DNA from: Pseudaminobacter sp040045035
GTDB lineage: Bacteria > Pseudomonadota > Alphaproteobacteria > Rhizobiales > Rhizobiaceae
Direction: 5' to 3'
Assembly (NCBI RefSeq): GCF_040045035.1
Contig: NZ_JBDZDS010000004.1
Span: 62,001-126,000, forward strand
DNA: 64,000 nt
Shown in pieces: positions 9,622-18,938 of the stretch. The position numbers and the translations under genes are program-made. The notes below the pieces were generated by a model. That model saw only the letters and a list, made by a program, of their open reading frames with translations, did not search any database and was not told the DNA's origin. Numbering within the stretch: position 1 is the first letter of the stretch; each line of letters starts with the position of its first letter.

Positions 9622-11211
9622 TCAGGCGGTGAGCCAGCAACGCGCGAGCGCCAGGCCGCCCATCAGTTCGCCCGACGGATAGGGCACATAGCCGCCCACC
9701 TTGTCGGACACCGCGTCGATCCAGTCGTTGTACATCGGGATGATCGCGCCGCCTTCATCACGCACCATGAGCGCGATGTCGCGATACATGGCCTTGCGCT
9801 TGGCCTCGTCGAGCTCGGCGCGCGCGGCCGCGACCATCTTGTCGAAGTCCTCGCGTTGGAAGCGGGTCTCGTTCCAGTCGGCGGTCGACAGATAGGCGGT
9901 GGAGTACTGCTGGTCCTGCGTCGGGCGGCCGACCCAGTAGGAAGCCGAGAACGGCTTCTTGTTCCACACCTCGGCCCAGTAGCCGTCGCCCGGCGCGCGC
10001 TGCACGTCGAGCTGGATGCCGGCCTTGGCGCAGCTCTGCTGGAACAGCTGGGCGGCGTCGACAGCGCCCGGAAATGCGACCTCGGAGGTGATGAGCTGGA
10101 TGGGGCCGCTGTGGCCGGATTTCTTGTAGTGGAAGGCGGCCTTTTCCGGGTCGAACACGCGCTGCTCGATGTCGTCCGAGAACAGCGGGTAGGACTTGTT
10201 GACCGGGATGTCGTTGCCGACCGTGCCGTAGCCGCCGACGATCTTGTCGACCATCTCCTGGCGGTCGACCGCATATTTCAGCGCCAGCCGGAGATCGTTG
10301 TTGTCGAAGGGCGCGGTGGTGCACTGCATGGCGAACACGTAGTGCGCGCCGCCGGCCACGTTCTGGATGGTGATGCCGGGGATGCGCTTGACCAGGCCGA
10401 CGATCTTGGGCTCGACCCGGTTCATCATGTGTACCTGGCCGCCGCGAAGCGCTGCCATGCGGGCGGTCGAATCGTTGATGACCACGATCTCGACCTGGTC
10501 GGCGAAGCCGCCATTGTCGGCATCCCAGTAGCCTTCGTGGCGGGTGCCGAGCTCGCGCACGCCCGGTTCATGCGAGGCGATCTTGTAGGGGCCCGTGCCG
10601 ATGCCTGCCTGCGGATTGTCCTTGCCGCCATTGGGCTGGATGATCAGGTGATAGTCCGACATCAGGAAGGGCAGGTCGGCATTGGCCTCCTTCAGCGTGA
10701 TGACGAAGTCGTTGCCGTCGACCTTCATCTGGTCGATGCCGCGCAGCACGCCGAGCGCGCCCGACTTGGTCTCGGGGCCGGCATGGCGCTCGATGGTCGC
10801 CAGCACATCGCTGGCGTCGAGTTCCTTGCCGTTGTGGAAGGTCACGCCCTTGCGGATCTTGAAGGTCCATGTCTTGGCGTCGGCCGACGAGCCGTATTCC
10901 TCGGCCAGCCGGTGGACGATTCTGCCGTTCTCGTCGATGTCGATGAGCTTTTCGCCCCAGCAGCGCGCAAACGCGCCGGTGACCTGGTTGTTGATGGCGG
11001 CCGGGTCGAGGCCGTCGGTCGACTCACCGCCCTGCAGGCCGGCCTTGAGGGCGCCGCCCTTGACCGGGCCGGCGGCGCGCACGGCGCTGCTCAGAAGTGT
11101 ATTGGCAAACGCGGCACCAACGCCAAGGGCGGCGGCGCGGCCGAGAAAATCACGGCGGTTGAGCTTGCCGGCGGCAACGCGCCGGCCCAGAAATTCGAGT
11201 TCAGCCGACAA
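9622..11211 (-). CDS. Periplasmic substrate-binding protein of dipeptide-class ABC transporter (paralogue B)
   Basis: 529 residues, starting at TTG 11211 with GGAGGAG seven or eight bases upstream; no ATG is available nearby in frame. Twin-arginine signal NRRDFLGRAAALG at 18-30, followed by the same SBP_bac_5 blocks as paralogue A (KTWTFKIRKGVTFHNGKE, ASYWVGRPTQDQQYSTAYLS). Differences cluster in scattered substitutions rather than indels, as expected of a tandem duplication that has diverged. A 187-base gap, not a tight junction, separates it from paralogue A, so the downstream gene may have its own promoter. Confidence 0.92.
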   Translation of the reverse strand: MSAELEFLGRRVAAGKLNRRDFLGRAAALGVGAAFANTLLSSAVRAAGPVKGGALKAGLQGGESTDGLDPAAINNQVTGAFARCWGEKLIDIDENGRIVHRLAEEYGSSADAKTWTFKIRKGVTFHNGKELDASDVLATIERHAGPETKSGALGVLRGIDQMKVDGNDFVITLKEANADLPFLMSDYHLIIQPNGGKDNPQAGIGTGPYKIASHEPGVRELGTRHEGYWDADNGGFADQVEIVVINDSTARMAALRGGQVHMMNRVEPKIVGLVKRIPGITIQNVAGGAHYVFAMQCTTAPFDNNDLRLALKYAVDRQEMVDKIVGGYGTVGNDIPVNKSYPLFSDDIEQRVFDPEKAAFHYKKSGHSGPIQLITSEVAFPGAVDAAQLFQQSCAKAGIQLDVQRAPGDGYWAEVWNKKPFSASYWVGRPTQDQQYSTAYLSTADWNETRFQREDFDKMVAAARAELDEAKRKAMYRDIALMVRDEGGAIIPMYNDWIDAVSDKVGGYVPYPSGELMGGLALARCWLTA

Positions 11212-11296
11212 TGACTTCTCCTCCTTGCATGTCGTCTAGACGGGCGATGCTCCTCCACCGTCCTGTCGGAGATAGTGGAGGGCCGCCTGTCCTGGC

Positions 11297-11320
11297 GTAA
11301 GGCAGATTGCGACATGTCGC
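11297..11320 (-). promoter_or_regulatory. Candidate regulatory motif and palindrome upstream of binding protein B
   Basis: Contains the 19-base element shared with 9520-9538, at the same distance (95 bases) from the start codon. It overlaps a perfect 12-base palindrome, GCGACATGTCGC, at 11309-11320, which copy A lacks. Confidence 0.4.
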
Positions 11321-11367
11321 GACGCAATTAATGGCGTGTCGCTTTTAGGATATCGAAGTCGGCGATG

Positions 11368-13350
11368 TCAAATGTGGTCGCGCGGAATTTCCTCCCGGAA
11401 ATCGCGCGCGAAGACGAGTTCATTTCCGTCGTAAGCCTCAATTCTGGCTTCCAGATAGAAATTTTTGGCGTCTGAGCGCATGTGTGAACGGGTCTCGGTG
11501 CGCAGCGAAAATCCATTTCGCGACATGACATCGGTCCAGTGAGTCTCGCCTTGCGCCGACAGCGGATCGTCGGGATGGATGGTCCATTTTTCGCGCACGA
11601 TGCTGCCGCTGACGAGGCCGTGGTCGAGGTCGCGCACCTCGCCGAAATCGTCCGTGATGGAGAGCGTGACCGTGCCGGTCTTCTCGTCGCGGTCGATGTG
11701 GCGTTCCGAACTGGACTCACGCAGCGTTTCGATCGCCCAGGGGGCCGCCGCTTCCGGCTCGGGGAAGCTGGCCTCGTCGCCCTTGGCGAGCGGCCGCACC
11801 GGCAGGGACAGCTTTGCCTCGGACAGTTCGAGACGAACCGGCTCGGGCGAGGGCCAGATGGCCGGCCAGTAGGCGGTGGAGATGGCGACGCGCAGACGGT
11901 GGCCGGCCGGCAGGCGGTAGGCGCACTGGTCGAGCACGACGCGCGCCTCGACGGTCTCGCCGGGCGTCAGCTTCTCGGGGAACTCGTGGCTGTTGCGGTG
12001 GGTGAGGTTGAGCACGCCGTAGGAGATCAGCTCGGACGCGCCGTCAGGATGCACGTCGCACAGGCGCACCGCGATGTTGGCCTGCGGTTTGTCGGAAGCG
12101 AAGCGCACCACCACTTCCGGCGCGCCGACGATGTCGGTGGCTTCCGCCTGAGCCGCCTGGTCGAAGCAGACCGAGCGGGCGTCGTCGCCGCGCTGGTCGC
12201 CGGGGAGTTCCGGACCATAGGTGAAGGGGAAATATTCGCCGCCGGTGAGGCCGCAATCCTGCGGCGAGGCGACGAGCGCGGGTGCTGCGGTGCTTGCCAG
12301 AAGCTCGATCTCGCGGGTTTCGATGCGGGGCGAGGGCCATTGCGATTCGGAGATCCAGCGGCCGGGACGCTCGTCATGCCAGCGGCTGGGGCGCACGCTG
12401 TCCATCACCCAGGCGCGGTAGGCCGGATCGTTCTCGGCGCCGTTCTCGACGCCCTTCAGCCAACGGTCCCACCAGCGCAGCGCCACCTGCAGAAAGCCGA
12501 TGGCCGGCTTCGGGGCGGCGAAATGCGGGTATTTGTGGATCCACGGGCCGACAATGCCCTTCACCGGTGCCGAGACGTTGGAGACGAGGTGCGAGATGGT
12601 ATTGCGATAGCCGTCGTGCCAGCCGCCGATGGAGAGCACGGCGGCTTTGATGGCCGAATAGTCCTCGCAGACCGAGCCGCGCTTCCAATAGGCGTCGCGG
12701 CGCTGGTGGCCGAACCAGGTCCGGGCGAGGAAGGGTTGGCTTTCGAGCCGGTTCAGCCACATCTCGCGCCACTTGTCGCCGACCAGCGCCGGATCGGGCG
12801 AGCGCGACGAATAGGAGAGCATGGTCGAGGCCCAGCCGAAATTCTCGTTCAGCAGGCAACCGCCCTTGTAGTGGATGTCGTCGGCGTAGCGGTCGGTCGT
12901 GGAGCAGAGCGTGATGATGGCCTTCAGCGCCGGCGGCTGCTTTGCCGCCACCTGCAGCGAGTTGAAGCCGCCCCAGGAAATGCCCATCATGCCGACATTG
13001 CCGTTGCACCAGGGCTGCGCCGCCGCCCAGGCGATGACGTCGCAGGCGTCCTGCCATTCCTGCTCGGAATATTCGTCCTCCATCAGCCCGTCGGAATCGC
13101 CATTGCCGCGCATGTCGACGCGGATGCAGGCGTAGCCGTGGCCGGCGAGATAAGGATGGGTGAGCGAATCGCGCGCGGTGGTGCCGTCGCGCTTGCGGTA
13201 GGGCAGGTGCTCGAGAATCACCGGCACCGGGTTCTGCTCGGCATCCTCCGGCATCCAGACCCGCGCCGACAGCCGGCAACCGTCGGGCATGATGAGCCCC
13301 ATGTCGGGATGTTCGACGACCTTGCGCGGAAATTCGGTGACGGTTTTCAT
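11368..13350 (-). CDS. CocE/NonD family hydrolase
   Basis: 660 residues from the ATG at 13350 (GGAGAGG just upstream). N-terminal X-Pro dipeptidyl-peptidase S15-like alpha/beta hydrolase: GHGYACIRVDMRGNGDSDG at 70-88, nucleophile motif GISWGG (Ser125), IGGWHDGYRN for the catalytic His region. A C-terminal jelly-roll domain follows (PPC-DH/XPP-like, residues ~330-560), typical of cocaine esterase CocE and NonD. No signal peptide. These enzymes cut esters, amides or acyl-amino acids. It lies 89 bases after the deaminase-like gene and 156 bases before the transport genes on the same strand, so it may process what the importer brings in. Natural substrate unknown. Confidence 0.86.
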   Translation of the reverse strand: MKTVTEFPRKVVEHPDMGLIMPDGCRLSARVWMPEDAEQNPVPVILEHLPYRKRDGTTARDSLTHPYLAGHGYACIRVDMRGNGDSDGLMEDEYSEQEWQDACDVIAWAAAQPWCNGNVGMMGISWGGFNSLQVAAKQPPALKAIITLCSTTDRYADDIHYKGGCLLNENFGWASTMLSYSSRSPDPALVGDKWREMWLNRLESQPFLARTWFGHQRRDAYWKRGSVCEDYSAIKAAVLSIGGWHDGYRNTISHLVSNVSAPVKGIVGPWIHKYPHFAAPKPAIGFLQVALRWWDRWLKGVENGAENDPAYRAWVMDSVRPSRWHDERPGRWISESQWPSPRIETREIELLASTAAPALVASPQDCGLTGGEYFPFTYGPELPGDQRGDDARSVCFDQAAQAEATDIVGAPEVVVRFASDKPQANIAVRLCDVHPDGASELISYGVLNLTHRNSHEFPEKLTPGETVEARVVLDQCAYRLPAGHRLRVAISTAYWPAIWPSPEPVRLELSEAKLSLPVRPLAKGDEASFPEPEAAAPWAIETLRESSSERHIDRDEKTGTVTLSITDDFGEVRDLDHGLVSGSIVREKWTIHPDDPLSAQGETHWTDVMSRNGFSLRTETRSHMRSDAKNFYLEARIEAYDGNELVFARDFREEIPRDHI

Positions 13351-13439
13351 GAATGCCTCTCCTGCATGCAACCAGTGCATGGTGGAGATAGACGGCGATG
13401 TTCATGAGCCAGTCAACGGATTTGGCTGGCCAATTTACG

Positions 13440-14029
<590 letters not shown>

Positions 14030-14033
<4 letters not shown>

Positions 14034-14536
14034 GCGTCGAACCCTTCCGGAAGTACGATCTCAAAGGGCTCGGGGAAGAAGAATTCCTCGAGATTGACGC
14101 CGTCGCCGGCGCGATCGACCACGAGAAAATCCTGCGGCTCGCCGATCGGCGTCAGCACGCCGTGCCAGAGGTTGCGCGGATAGTTCACGCCCTGGCCGGG
14201 TCGGGTTATGAAGGCGTGCGGCGTGCCCGGGCCTTCCGCCGTGTCGTGGCAGACGACGACCAGGAACGGACGCGGCGAGAGCGGGACAAAGGCCTGGCTG
14301 CCGAAGGGATGGCGCTCGACCATCGTCAGCTTCAGCGGGAAGGCATAGGGCGTTCCCTTGAAGATGTTGAGGATGACGCGGCAGTTCGGCCCCGCCGCCT
14401 CGGCGGTGGCGAGCGCGTGGTAGCGCTCGCATTTGCCGGCGTTGATCGGATAGTGATGCGCGCCCTCGGCCTCGATGACCTCGCCGAATTCGGCGAAGTT
14501 TTCGCGGGTGAGCGGCTGGGCGACGATCCGGGTCAT
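14030..14536 (-). CDS. allA: Ureidoglycolate lyase
   Basis: 168 residues matching the AllA family (ureidoglycolate to glyoxylate plus urea, cupin-like fold): the N-terminal PLTRENFAEFGEVIEAEG, the central CRVILNIFKGTPYAFPLKLTMVERHPFGSQAFVPL and WHGVLTPIGEPQDFLVVDR. Length is typical. It follows allE by 27 bases and overlaps the deaminase-like gene by 4. Its product glyoxylate can feed the glycerate route ending in the kinase at 27091. Confidence 0.92.
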
Positions 14537-14563
14537 GGTGCCTCGTTCTTCAGCAATGGCCGA

Positions 14564-15391
14564 TCAGAACCGGTCGAGCTTGGCGTGCCGGTTGACGTCC
14601 TTGTAGAGCAGGTAGCGGAAGTCGCCGGGGCCGCCGGAATAGCAGGCCTGCGGGCAGAAGGCGCGCAGCCACATATAGTCGCCGGCCTGCACTTCCACCC
14701 AGTCCTGGTTGAGCCGGTAGACGGCCTGGCCTTCCAGCACGTAGAGCCCATGCTCCATCACATGCGTCTCGGGGAAGGGGATGATGCCGCCCGGCTTGAA
14801 GGTGACGATGGTCACATGCATGTCGTGGCGCAGGTCGGCCGGGTCGACGAAGCGGGTCGTCGCCCATTTCCCGTCCGTGTCGGGCATCGCGGTCGGGGCG
14901 ATGTCGTTCTCGTTGGCGAAGATCGGGTCCGGAACGTCGATGCCCTCGACATATTCATAGGCCTTGCGGATCCAGTGGAAGCGCGCGGCGGCGGTGCTGT
15001 CGTTGCGCAGGGTCCAGCCGCTTGCGGGCGGCAGGAAGGCATAGCCGCCCGGCGTCAGGCGGTGTGCTGCGCCATCCACGGTCACCGTGATCTCGCCTTC
15101 CACGACGAACAGCACGCCCTCGGCGTCCGCGTCGGGCTCAGGCTGGTTGCTGCCGCCGCCCGGCTGCACTTCCATCACATATTGCGAAAAAGTCTCGGCA
15201 AAGCCCGAGAGCGGGCGCGCGATGACCCAGCAGCGGGTCTTGTCCCAGAAGGGCAGGTAGCTTGCGACGATGTCGCTGAACTCGCGCCGCGGGATAACCG
15301 CATAGGCTTCCGTGAAGACGGCGCGGTCGGTGATGAGGTCCGTCTGCGGCGGCAGACCTCCGGTGGGGGCGTAATAGGTGCGGCCGGCCAT
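14564..15391 (-). CDS. allE: (S)-ureidoglycine aminohydrolase, bicupin
   Basis: 275 residues with two cupin domains, matching the ureidoglycine aminohydrolase (AllE/UGHY) family. This step releases ammonia from ureidoglycine to give ureidoglycolate. The C-terminal cupin holds the metal-site pattern PFPETHVMEHGLYVLEG and the end YLLYKDVNRH is typical. The N-terminal cupin keeps GVLFVVEGEITV. AAAGGAAAT precedes the ATG, and only 12 bases separate it from puuE. Manganese dependence is known for the family, not visible here. Confidence 0.92.
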   Translation of the reverse strand: MAGRTYYAPTGGLPPQTDLITDRAVFTEAYAVIPRREFSDIVASYLPFWDKTRCWVIARPLSGFAETFSQYVMEVQPGGGSNQPEPDADAEGVLFVVEGEITVTVDGAAHRLTPGGYAFLPPASGWTLRNDSTAAARFHWIRKAYEYVEGIDVPDPIFANENDIAPTAMPDTDGKWATTRFVDPADLRHDMHVTIVTFKPGGIIPFPETHVMEHGLYVLEGQAVYRLNQDWVEVQAGDYMWLRAFCPQACYSGGPGDFRYLLYKDVNRHAKLDRF

Positions 15392-15403
15392 TTCTGATTT
15401 CCT

Positions 15404-16837
15404 TTAGAGCGGCAGGATGTCCCTGAGCCTCAACAGCGCGATGCGCTCAACCTGGGCGCAGGCGGTGTTGAACTCGGTTTCGCGGTCGTTGTCGACGCGC
15501 GTCTGGAAGGCGGCAAGGATCTCGTCCTTGGTGCGGCCCTTGACGGCAATGATGAAGGGGAAGCCGAACTTTTCGACATAGGCGCTGTTCAGTCGCGTGA
15601 ACGTCTCGCGCTCGGCGTCGGTCAGCGCGTCGAGACCGGCGGAGGCTTGTTCCTTGGTCGATTCCGCCGTCAGGCGCTTGGCTTGCGCCAGCTTGCCGGC
15701 AAGGTCGGGGTGGGCCGTCAGCACGCCGAGGCGCTCGGCCTCGGTGGCAGAGCGGAAGGCGCGGCTGAGCGCGTTGTGCAGGCCGCCGGCGCTGTCATGC
15801 GCGGCACCCAGCTCCAGCCGGAAGGCGCGCTCGGCGATCCAGGGCGAATGCTCGAAGATGCCGCCGAACTTTTCGACGAATTCCTTCTCGCTCATGCGCG
15901 AGGGGCGCAGCGCGGCCGGCTTGTAGGGGTGGTGCTCGCGCCAGTGGTTGGCGATGTCGATGCGGCGCGGCAGCCACACCTTGTCGTGGCTCTTCACATA
16001 GTCGATGAAGCGCTGCAGAGCGGCGGCGCGGCCCGGCCGGCCGATCAGGCGGCAGTGCAGGCCGATGCTCATCATGCCGCCGCGTCCGGCCTTGCCCTCG
16101 GCATAGAGCGTGTCGAAGGCGTCCTTCAGATAGGCGAAGAACTGATCGCCCGAATTAAAACCCTGTGCGGTGGCAAAGCGCATGTCGTTGGCGTCGAGCG
16201 TGTAGGGGATGACGAGCTGCGGCGGAATGGCATTGCCATGGCCGTCATGGTCGAGCCAGTAGGGCAGATCGTCGTCATAAGTGTCGGAAATCCAGGTGAA
16301 GCCGCCTTCGGCAGCGGCGATGCGCACCGAATAGACAGAAGTGCGGCCGAGATAGAGCCCGGCCGGCCGTTCGCCCACGACTTCCTTGTGCAGGCGGATC
16401 GCCTCGATGAGGTCGGCGCGTTCCACCTCTTCCTCATGGTCGCGATAGTCGATCCAGCGCAGGCCGTGCGAGGCGATTTCCCAGTTCGCTTCCTGCATGG
16501 CCGCGACCTGGTCGGGCGAGCGGGCGAGCGCGGAGGCGACGCCATAGACGGTGACCGGCACATCGGCTTCGGTGAACATGCGGTGCAGCCGCCAGAAGCC
16601 GGCGCGGGCGCCGTATTCGTAGATCGACTCCATATTCCAATGGCGCTTGCCCGGCCAGGGTGCTGCGCCCACGACCTCGGACAGGAAGGCTTCGGAGGCC
16701 GCATCGCCGTGCAGGATGCAGTTTTCGCCGCCTTCCTCGTAGTTGACCACGAATTGCACCGCGACATGGGCTCCGCCTGGCCATTTCGGGTCCGGCGGAT
16801 TGGCGCCATAGCCACGCATGTCTCTTACGTAACGCAT
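15404..16837 (-). CDS. puuE: Fused allantoinase (PuuE) and OHCU decarboxylase (UraD)
   Basis: 477 residues in two parts. Residues 1-~305 form a polysaccharide-deacetylase-like allantoinase of the PuuE type (RDMRGYGANPPDPKWPGGAHVAVQFVVNYEEGGE split over 6-38; ASHGLRWIDY at 122-131; GLHCRLIGRPGR at 259-270), hydrolysing allantoin to allantoate. Residues ~315-477 form a 2-oxo-4-hydroxy-4-carboxy-5-ureidoimidazoline decarboxylase (FEHSPWIAERAF at 328-339, the catalytic-His motif AHPDLAGK, and KFGFPFIIAVKGR), which makes (S)-allantoin. The order in the protein is reverse to the order of reactions. The fusion may channel allantoin. It is the first gene of the leftward ureide operon, divergent from uraH. 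Confidence 0.93.
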   Translation of the reverse strand: MRYVRDMRGYGANPPDPKWPGGAHVAVQFVVNYEEGGENCILHGDAASEAFLSEVVGAAPWPGKRHWNMESIYEYGARAGFWRLHRMFTEADVPVTVYGVASALARSPDQVAAMQEANWEIASHGLRWIDYRDHEEEVERADLIEAIRLHKEVVGERPAGLYLGRTSVYSVRIAAAEGGFTWISDTYDDDLPYWLDHDGHGNAIPPQLVIPYTLDANDMRFATAQGFNSGDQFFAYLKDAFDTLYAEGKAGRGGMMSIGLHCRLIGRPGRAAALQRFIDYVKSHDKVWLPRRIDIANHWREHHPYKPAALRPSRMSEKEFVEKFGGIFEHSPWIAERAFRLELGAAHDSAGGLHNALSRAFRSATEAERLGVLTAHPDLAGKLAQAKRLTAESTKEQASAGLDALTDAERETFTRLNSAYVEKFGFPFIIAVKGRTKDEILAAFQTRVDNDRETEFNTACAQVERIALLRLRDILPL

Positions 16838-17020
16838 GTTCTTTACCCCTGGTCGCGGTGACCTTATATTCTCACAATATCAAAGGGGTGCATGGATATT
16901 CCCCCTAAAAAAATTGAAAGTCTTTTTGTGGCGTTCCACTTCACGCCGAGTTTTGCATCGCCTTTAATTGACACACAACAGATCATGCGCGTTCGTATGT
17001 ATCGAAGGTAGGGAGGCCAT
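16838..17020. promoter_or_regulatory. Divergent control region of the ureide and urate/xanthine operons
   Basis: 183 AT-richer bases between puuE-uraD and uraH. ATATT-CTCAC-AATAT at 16866-16880 is a perfect 5+5 dyad that also fits the T-N11-A pattern of LysR-type operators, 29 bases upstream of the puuE ATG. TTGAAAGTC at 16914-16922 recurs at 23132-23140, before puuD. GGGAGG immediately precedes the uraH start. Confidence 0.5.
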
Positions 17021-17386
17021 ATGTCGACAGCTCAAGGCGGGCGCCTTACAACCCATGTTCTCGATACGGCCACGGGCCGTCCTGCAGACGGCCTCAGGCT
17101 GTCGCTCTATCGCCTCGACGGCGAGACCAGGATACTGATCAAGACGGTGAACACCAACCTGGACGGCCGCTGCGACGCGCCGCTCATGGAAGGCGACAGT
17201 TTCCGTCTCGGCGAATTTGAGATCGTGTTCGAAGCCGGAGACTACATGCGCACGCATGGCGCCAGCCTGACCGATCCTGCCTTCCTGGACAAAGTGCCGG
17301 TGCGCTTCGGTATCGCGGAGCACAAGCACTACCATGTGCCGCTCTTACTTTCGCCCTACGGTTATTCGACCTATCGGGGAAGCTGA
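17021..17386 (+). CDS. uraH: 5-hydroxyisourate hydrolase (transthyretin-like)
   Basis: 121 residues, the usual length. It has the family signatures: LTTHVLDTATGRPA at 9-22 (with the active-site His), the central R and H residues in DGRCDAPLM and EHKHYHVPLLLSPYGYSTYRGS, ending in the diagnostic YRGS tetrapeptide. It hydrolyses 5-hydroxyisourate, the direct product of urate oxidation, to OHCU for the UraD domain encoded divergently. GGGAGG and a short AT-rich stretch precede the ATG. Sixty bases separate it from xdhA. Confidence 0.95.
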   Translation: MSTAQGGRLTTHVLDTATGRPADGLRLSLYRLDGETRILIKTVNTNLDGRCDAPLMEGDSFRLGEFEIVFEAGDYMRTHGASLTDPAFLDKVPVRFGIAEHKHYHVPLLLSPYGYSTYRGS

Positions 17387-17446
17387 TGGCCCGGCACGCC
17401 GCCGCACAGCATCGAACCAGCGCCGTCCGTATGGAAAGATAACAGC

Positions 17447-18928
17447 ATGTCGTCCGCCTCGATCCGCAACGAAATCCGCTTCCTGCTCAACGGCCGGGAG
17501 GCGACCGTGCGCGACGTGGCGCCCGACGCGACGCTGCTCGACTGGCTGCGGCTCGACCGCTCCATGCGCGGCACCAAGGAAGGCTGCGCCGAGGGCGACT
17601 GCGGTGCCTGCACGGTGCTGGTGGGCAAGCTAACGGCGGGCGGGCTCGTTTACGAAAGCGTCAATGCCTGCATCCGCTTCCTCGGCTCGCTCGACGGCAC
17701 CCATGTGGTGACCATCGAACATGTGCAGCCTGTCGGCGGTGATCTGCACCCGGTGCAGAAGGCGATGATCGACTTCCACGGCTCGCAATGCGGCTTCTGC
17801 ACGCCGGGCTTCGTCATGTCGCTCTACGGCCTCTGGATGAAGGACGCCAAGCCGTCCGACGCCACGATCGAGAAGGCGCTGCAGGGCAATCTCTGCCGCT
17901 GCACCGGCTATGAGGCGATCATGCGCGCGGCGCGCGCGATCTCGGACTACGGCAAGGCGGCGAGCGACCCCCTAGCCGTCGAGCGCGCGGCTGTGATCGA
18001 AAAGCTCACCAAGTTGCGCGACGGCGCGCGTGTCGAGGTCGGGTCGGGCAAGGCGCGCCTGGTCGTGCCGGCCGATGTCGACGATTTTGCCGCCGTGCTC
18101 GAAGCCGAGCCCAAGGCGACCATCGTCGCCGGGTCGACCGACGTCGGCCTGTGGGTGACGAAGCATATGCGCGATATCTCGCCGGTGGTCTTCATCGGCC
18201 ATCTGGAAGGGCTGCGCGGCATTTCGGAGAAGGATGGCGTCATCACCATCGGCGCGGGCGTCACCTACACCGAGGCCTTCGACCTGCTCAGCCAGCGCAT
18301 TCCAGCGCTGGGCGAACTGATCAATCGCATCGGCGGCGAGCAGGTGCGCAACATGGGCACCATCGGCGGCAACATCGCCAATGGCTCGCCCATCGGCGAC
18401 ACGCCGCCGCCCTTCATCGCGCTGGGCGCGACCTTGACCCTGCGCAAGGGCGAGGCTCGCCGCACCATCCCGCTGGAAGAGTTCTTTATCGCCTATGGCA
18501 AGCAGGACCGCCAGCCGGGCGAGTTCGTCGAGGCGGTGCATGTGCCGGTGCCGGCAAAGGACAGCCACTTTGCCGTCTACAAGATTTCCAAGCGCCGCGA
18601 CGAGGACATCACCGCAGCACTTGGCGCATTCCATCTGACGCTTGCCGCCGACGGTACGGTTGCCCAGATCTGCATCGCCTATGGCGGCATGGCGGCGACG
18701 CCCAAGCGCGCCGCGGCCGTGGAGGCCGTACTGACCGGCAAGCCTTGGACGGAAGTCACCGTGGAAGCGGCGCTGGAGGCCTATGCGCAGGACTTCACCC
18801 CGCTGACGGACATGCGCGCCAGCGCGGAATATCGCATGCTGGCGGCGAGCAACCTGCTGCGCCGCTTCTTCGCCGAAACCCAGGGCGGCAGCGAGCCGAT
18901 CCAGGTTTCGCGGCATCAGGCAGCGTGA
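17447..18928 (+). CDS. xdhA: Xanthine dehydrogenase small subunit ([2Fe-2S] and FAD)
   Basis: 493 residues. N-terminal plant-type ferredoxin domain with GCAEGDCGACTV (Cys ligands around 44-52), then the second [2Fe-2S] domain with SQCGFCTPG and NLCRCTGYEAI. From about residue 195 comes the FAD-binding domain (TIVAGSTDVGLWVTKHMRD; NMGTIGGNIANGSPIGDTPP) and the CO-dehydrogenase flavoprotein C-terminal domain. It passes electrons from the molybdenum subunit to NAD+. Seven to ten bases separate it from xdhB. Confidence 0.96.
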   Translation: MSSASIRNEIRFLLNGREATVRDVAPDATLLDWLRLDRSMRGTKEGCAEGDCGACTVLVGKLTAGGLVYESVNACIRFLGSLDGTHVVTIEHVQPVGGDLHPVQKAMIDFHGSQCGFCTPGFVMSLYGLWMKDAKPSDATIEKALQGNLCRCTGYEAIMRAARAISDYGKAASDPLAVERAAVIEKLTKLRDGARVEVGSGKARLVVPADVDDFAAVLEAEPKATIVAGSTDVGLWVTKHMRDISPVVFIGHLEGLRGISEKDGVITIGAGVTYTEAFDLLSQRIPALGELINRIGGEQVRNMGTIGGNIANGSPIGDTPPPFIALGATLTLRKGEARRTIPLEEFFIAYGKQDRQPGEFVEAVHVPVPAKDSHFAVYKISKRRDEDITAALGAFHLTLAADGTVAQICIAYGGMAATPKRAAAVEAVLTGKPWTEVTVEAALEAYAQDFTPLTDMRASAEYRMLAASNLLRRFFAETQGGSEPIQVSRHQAA

Positions 18929-18938
18929 GGAGACGGTG

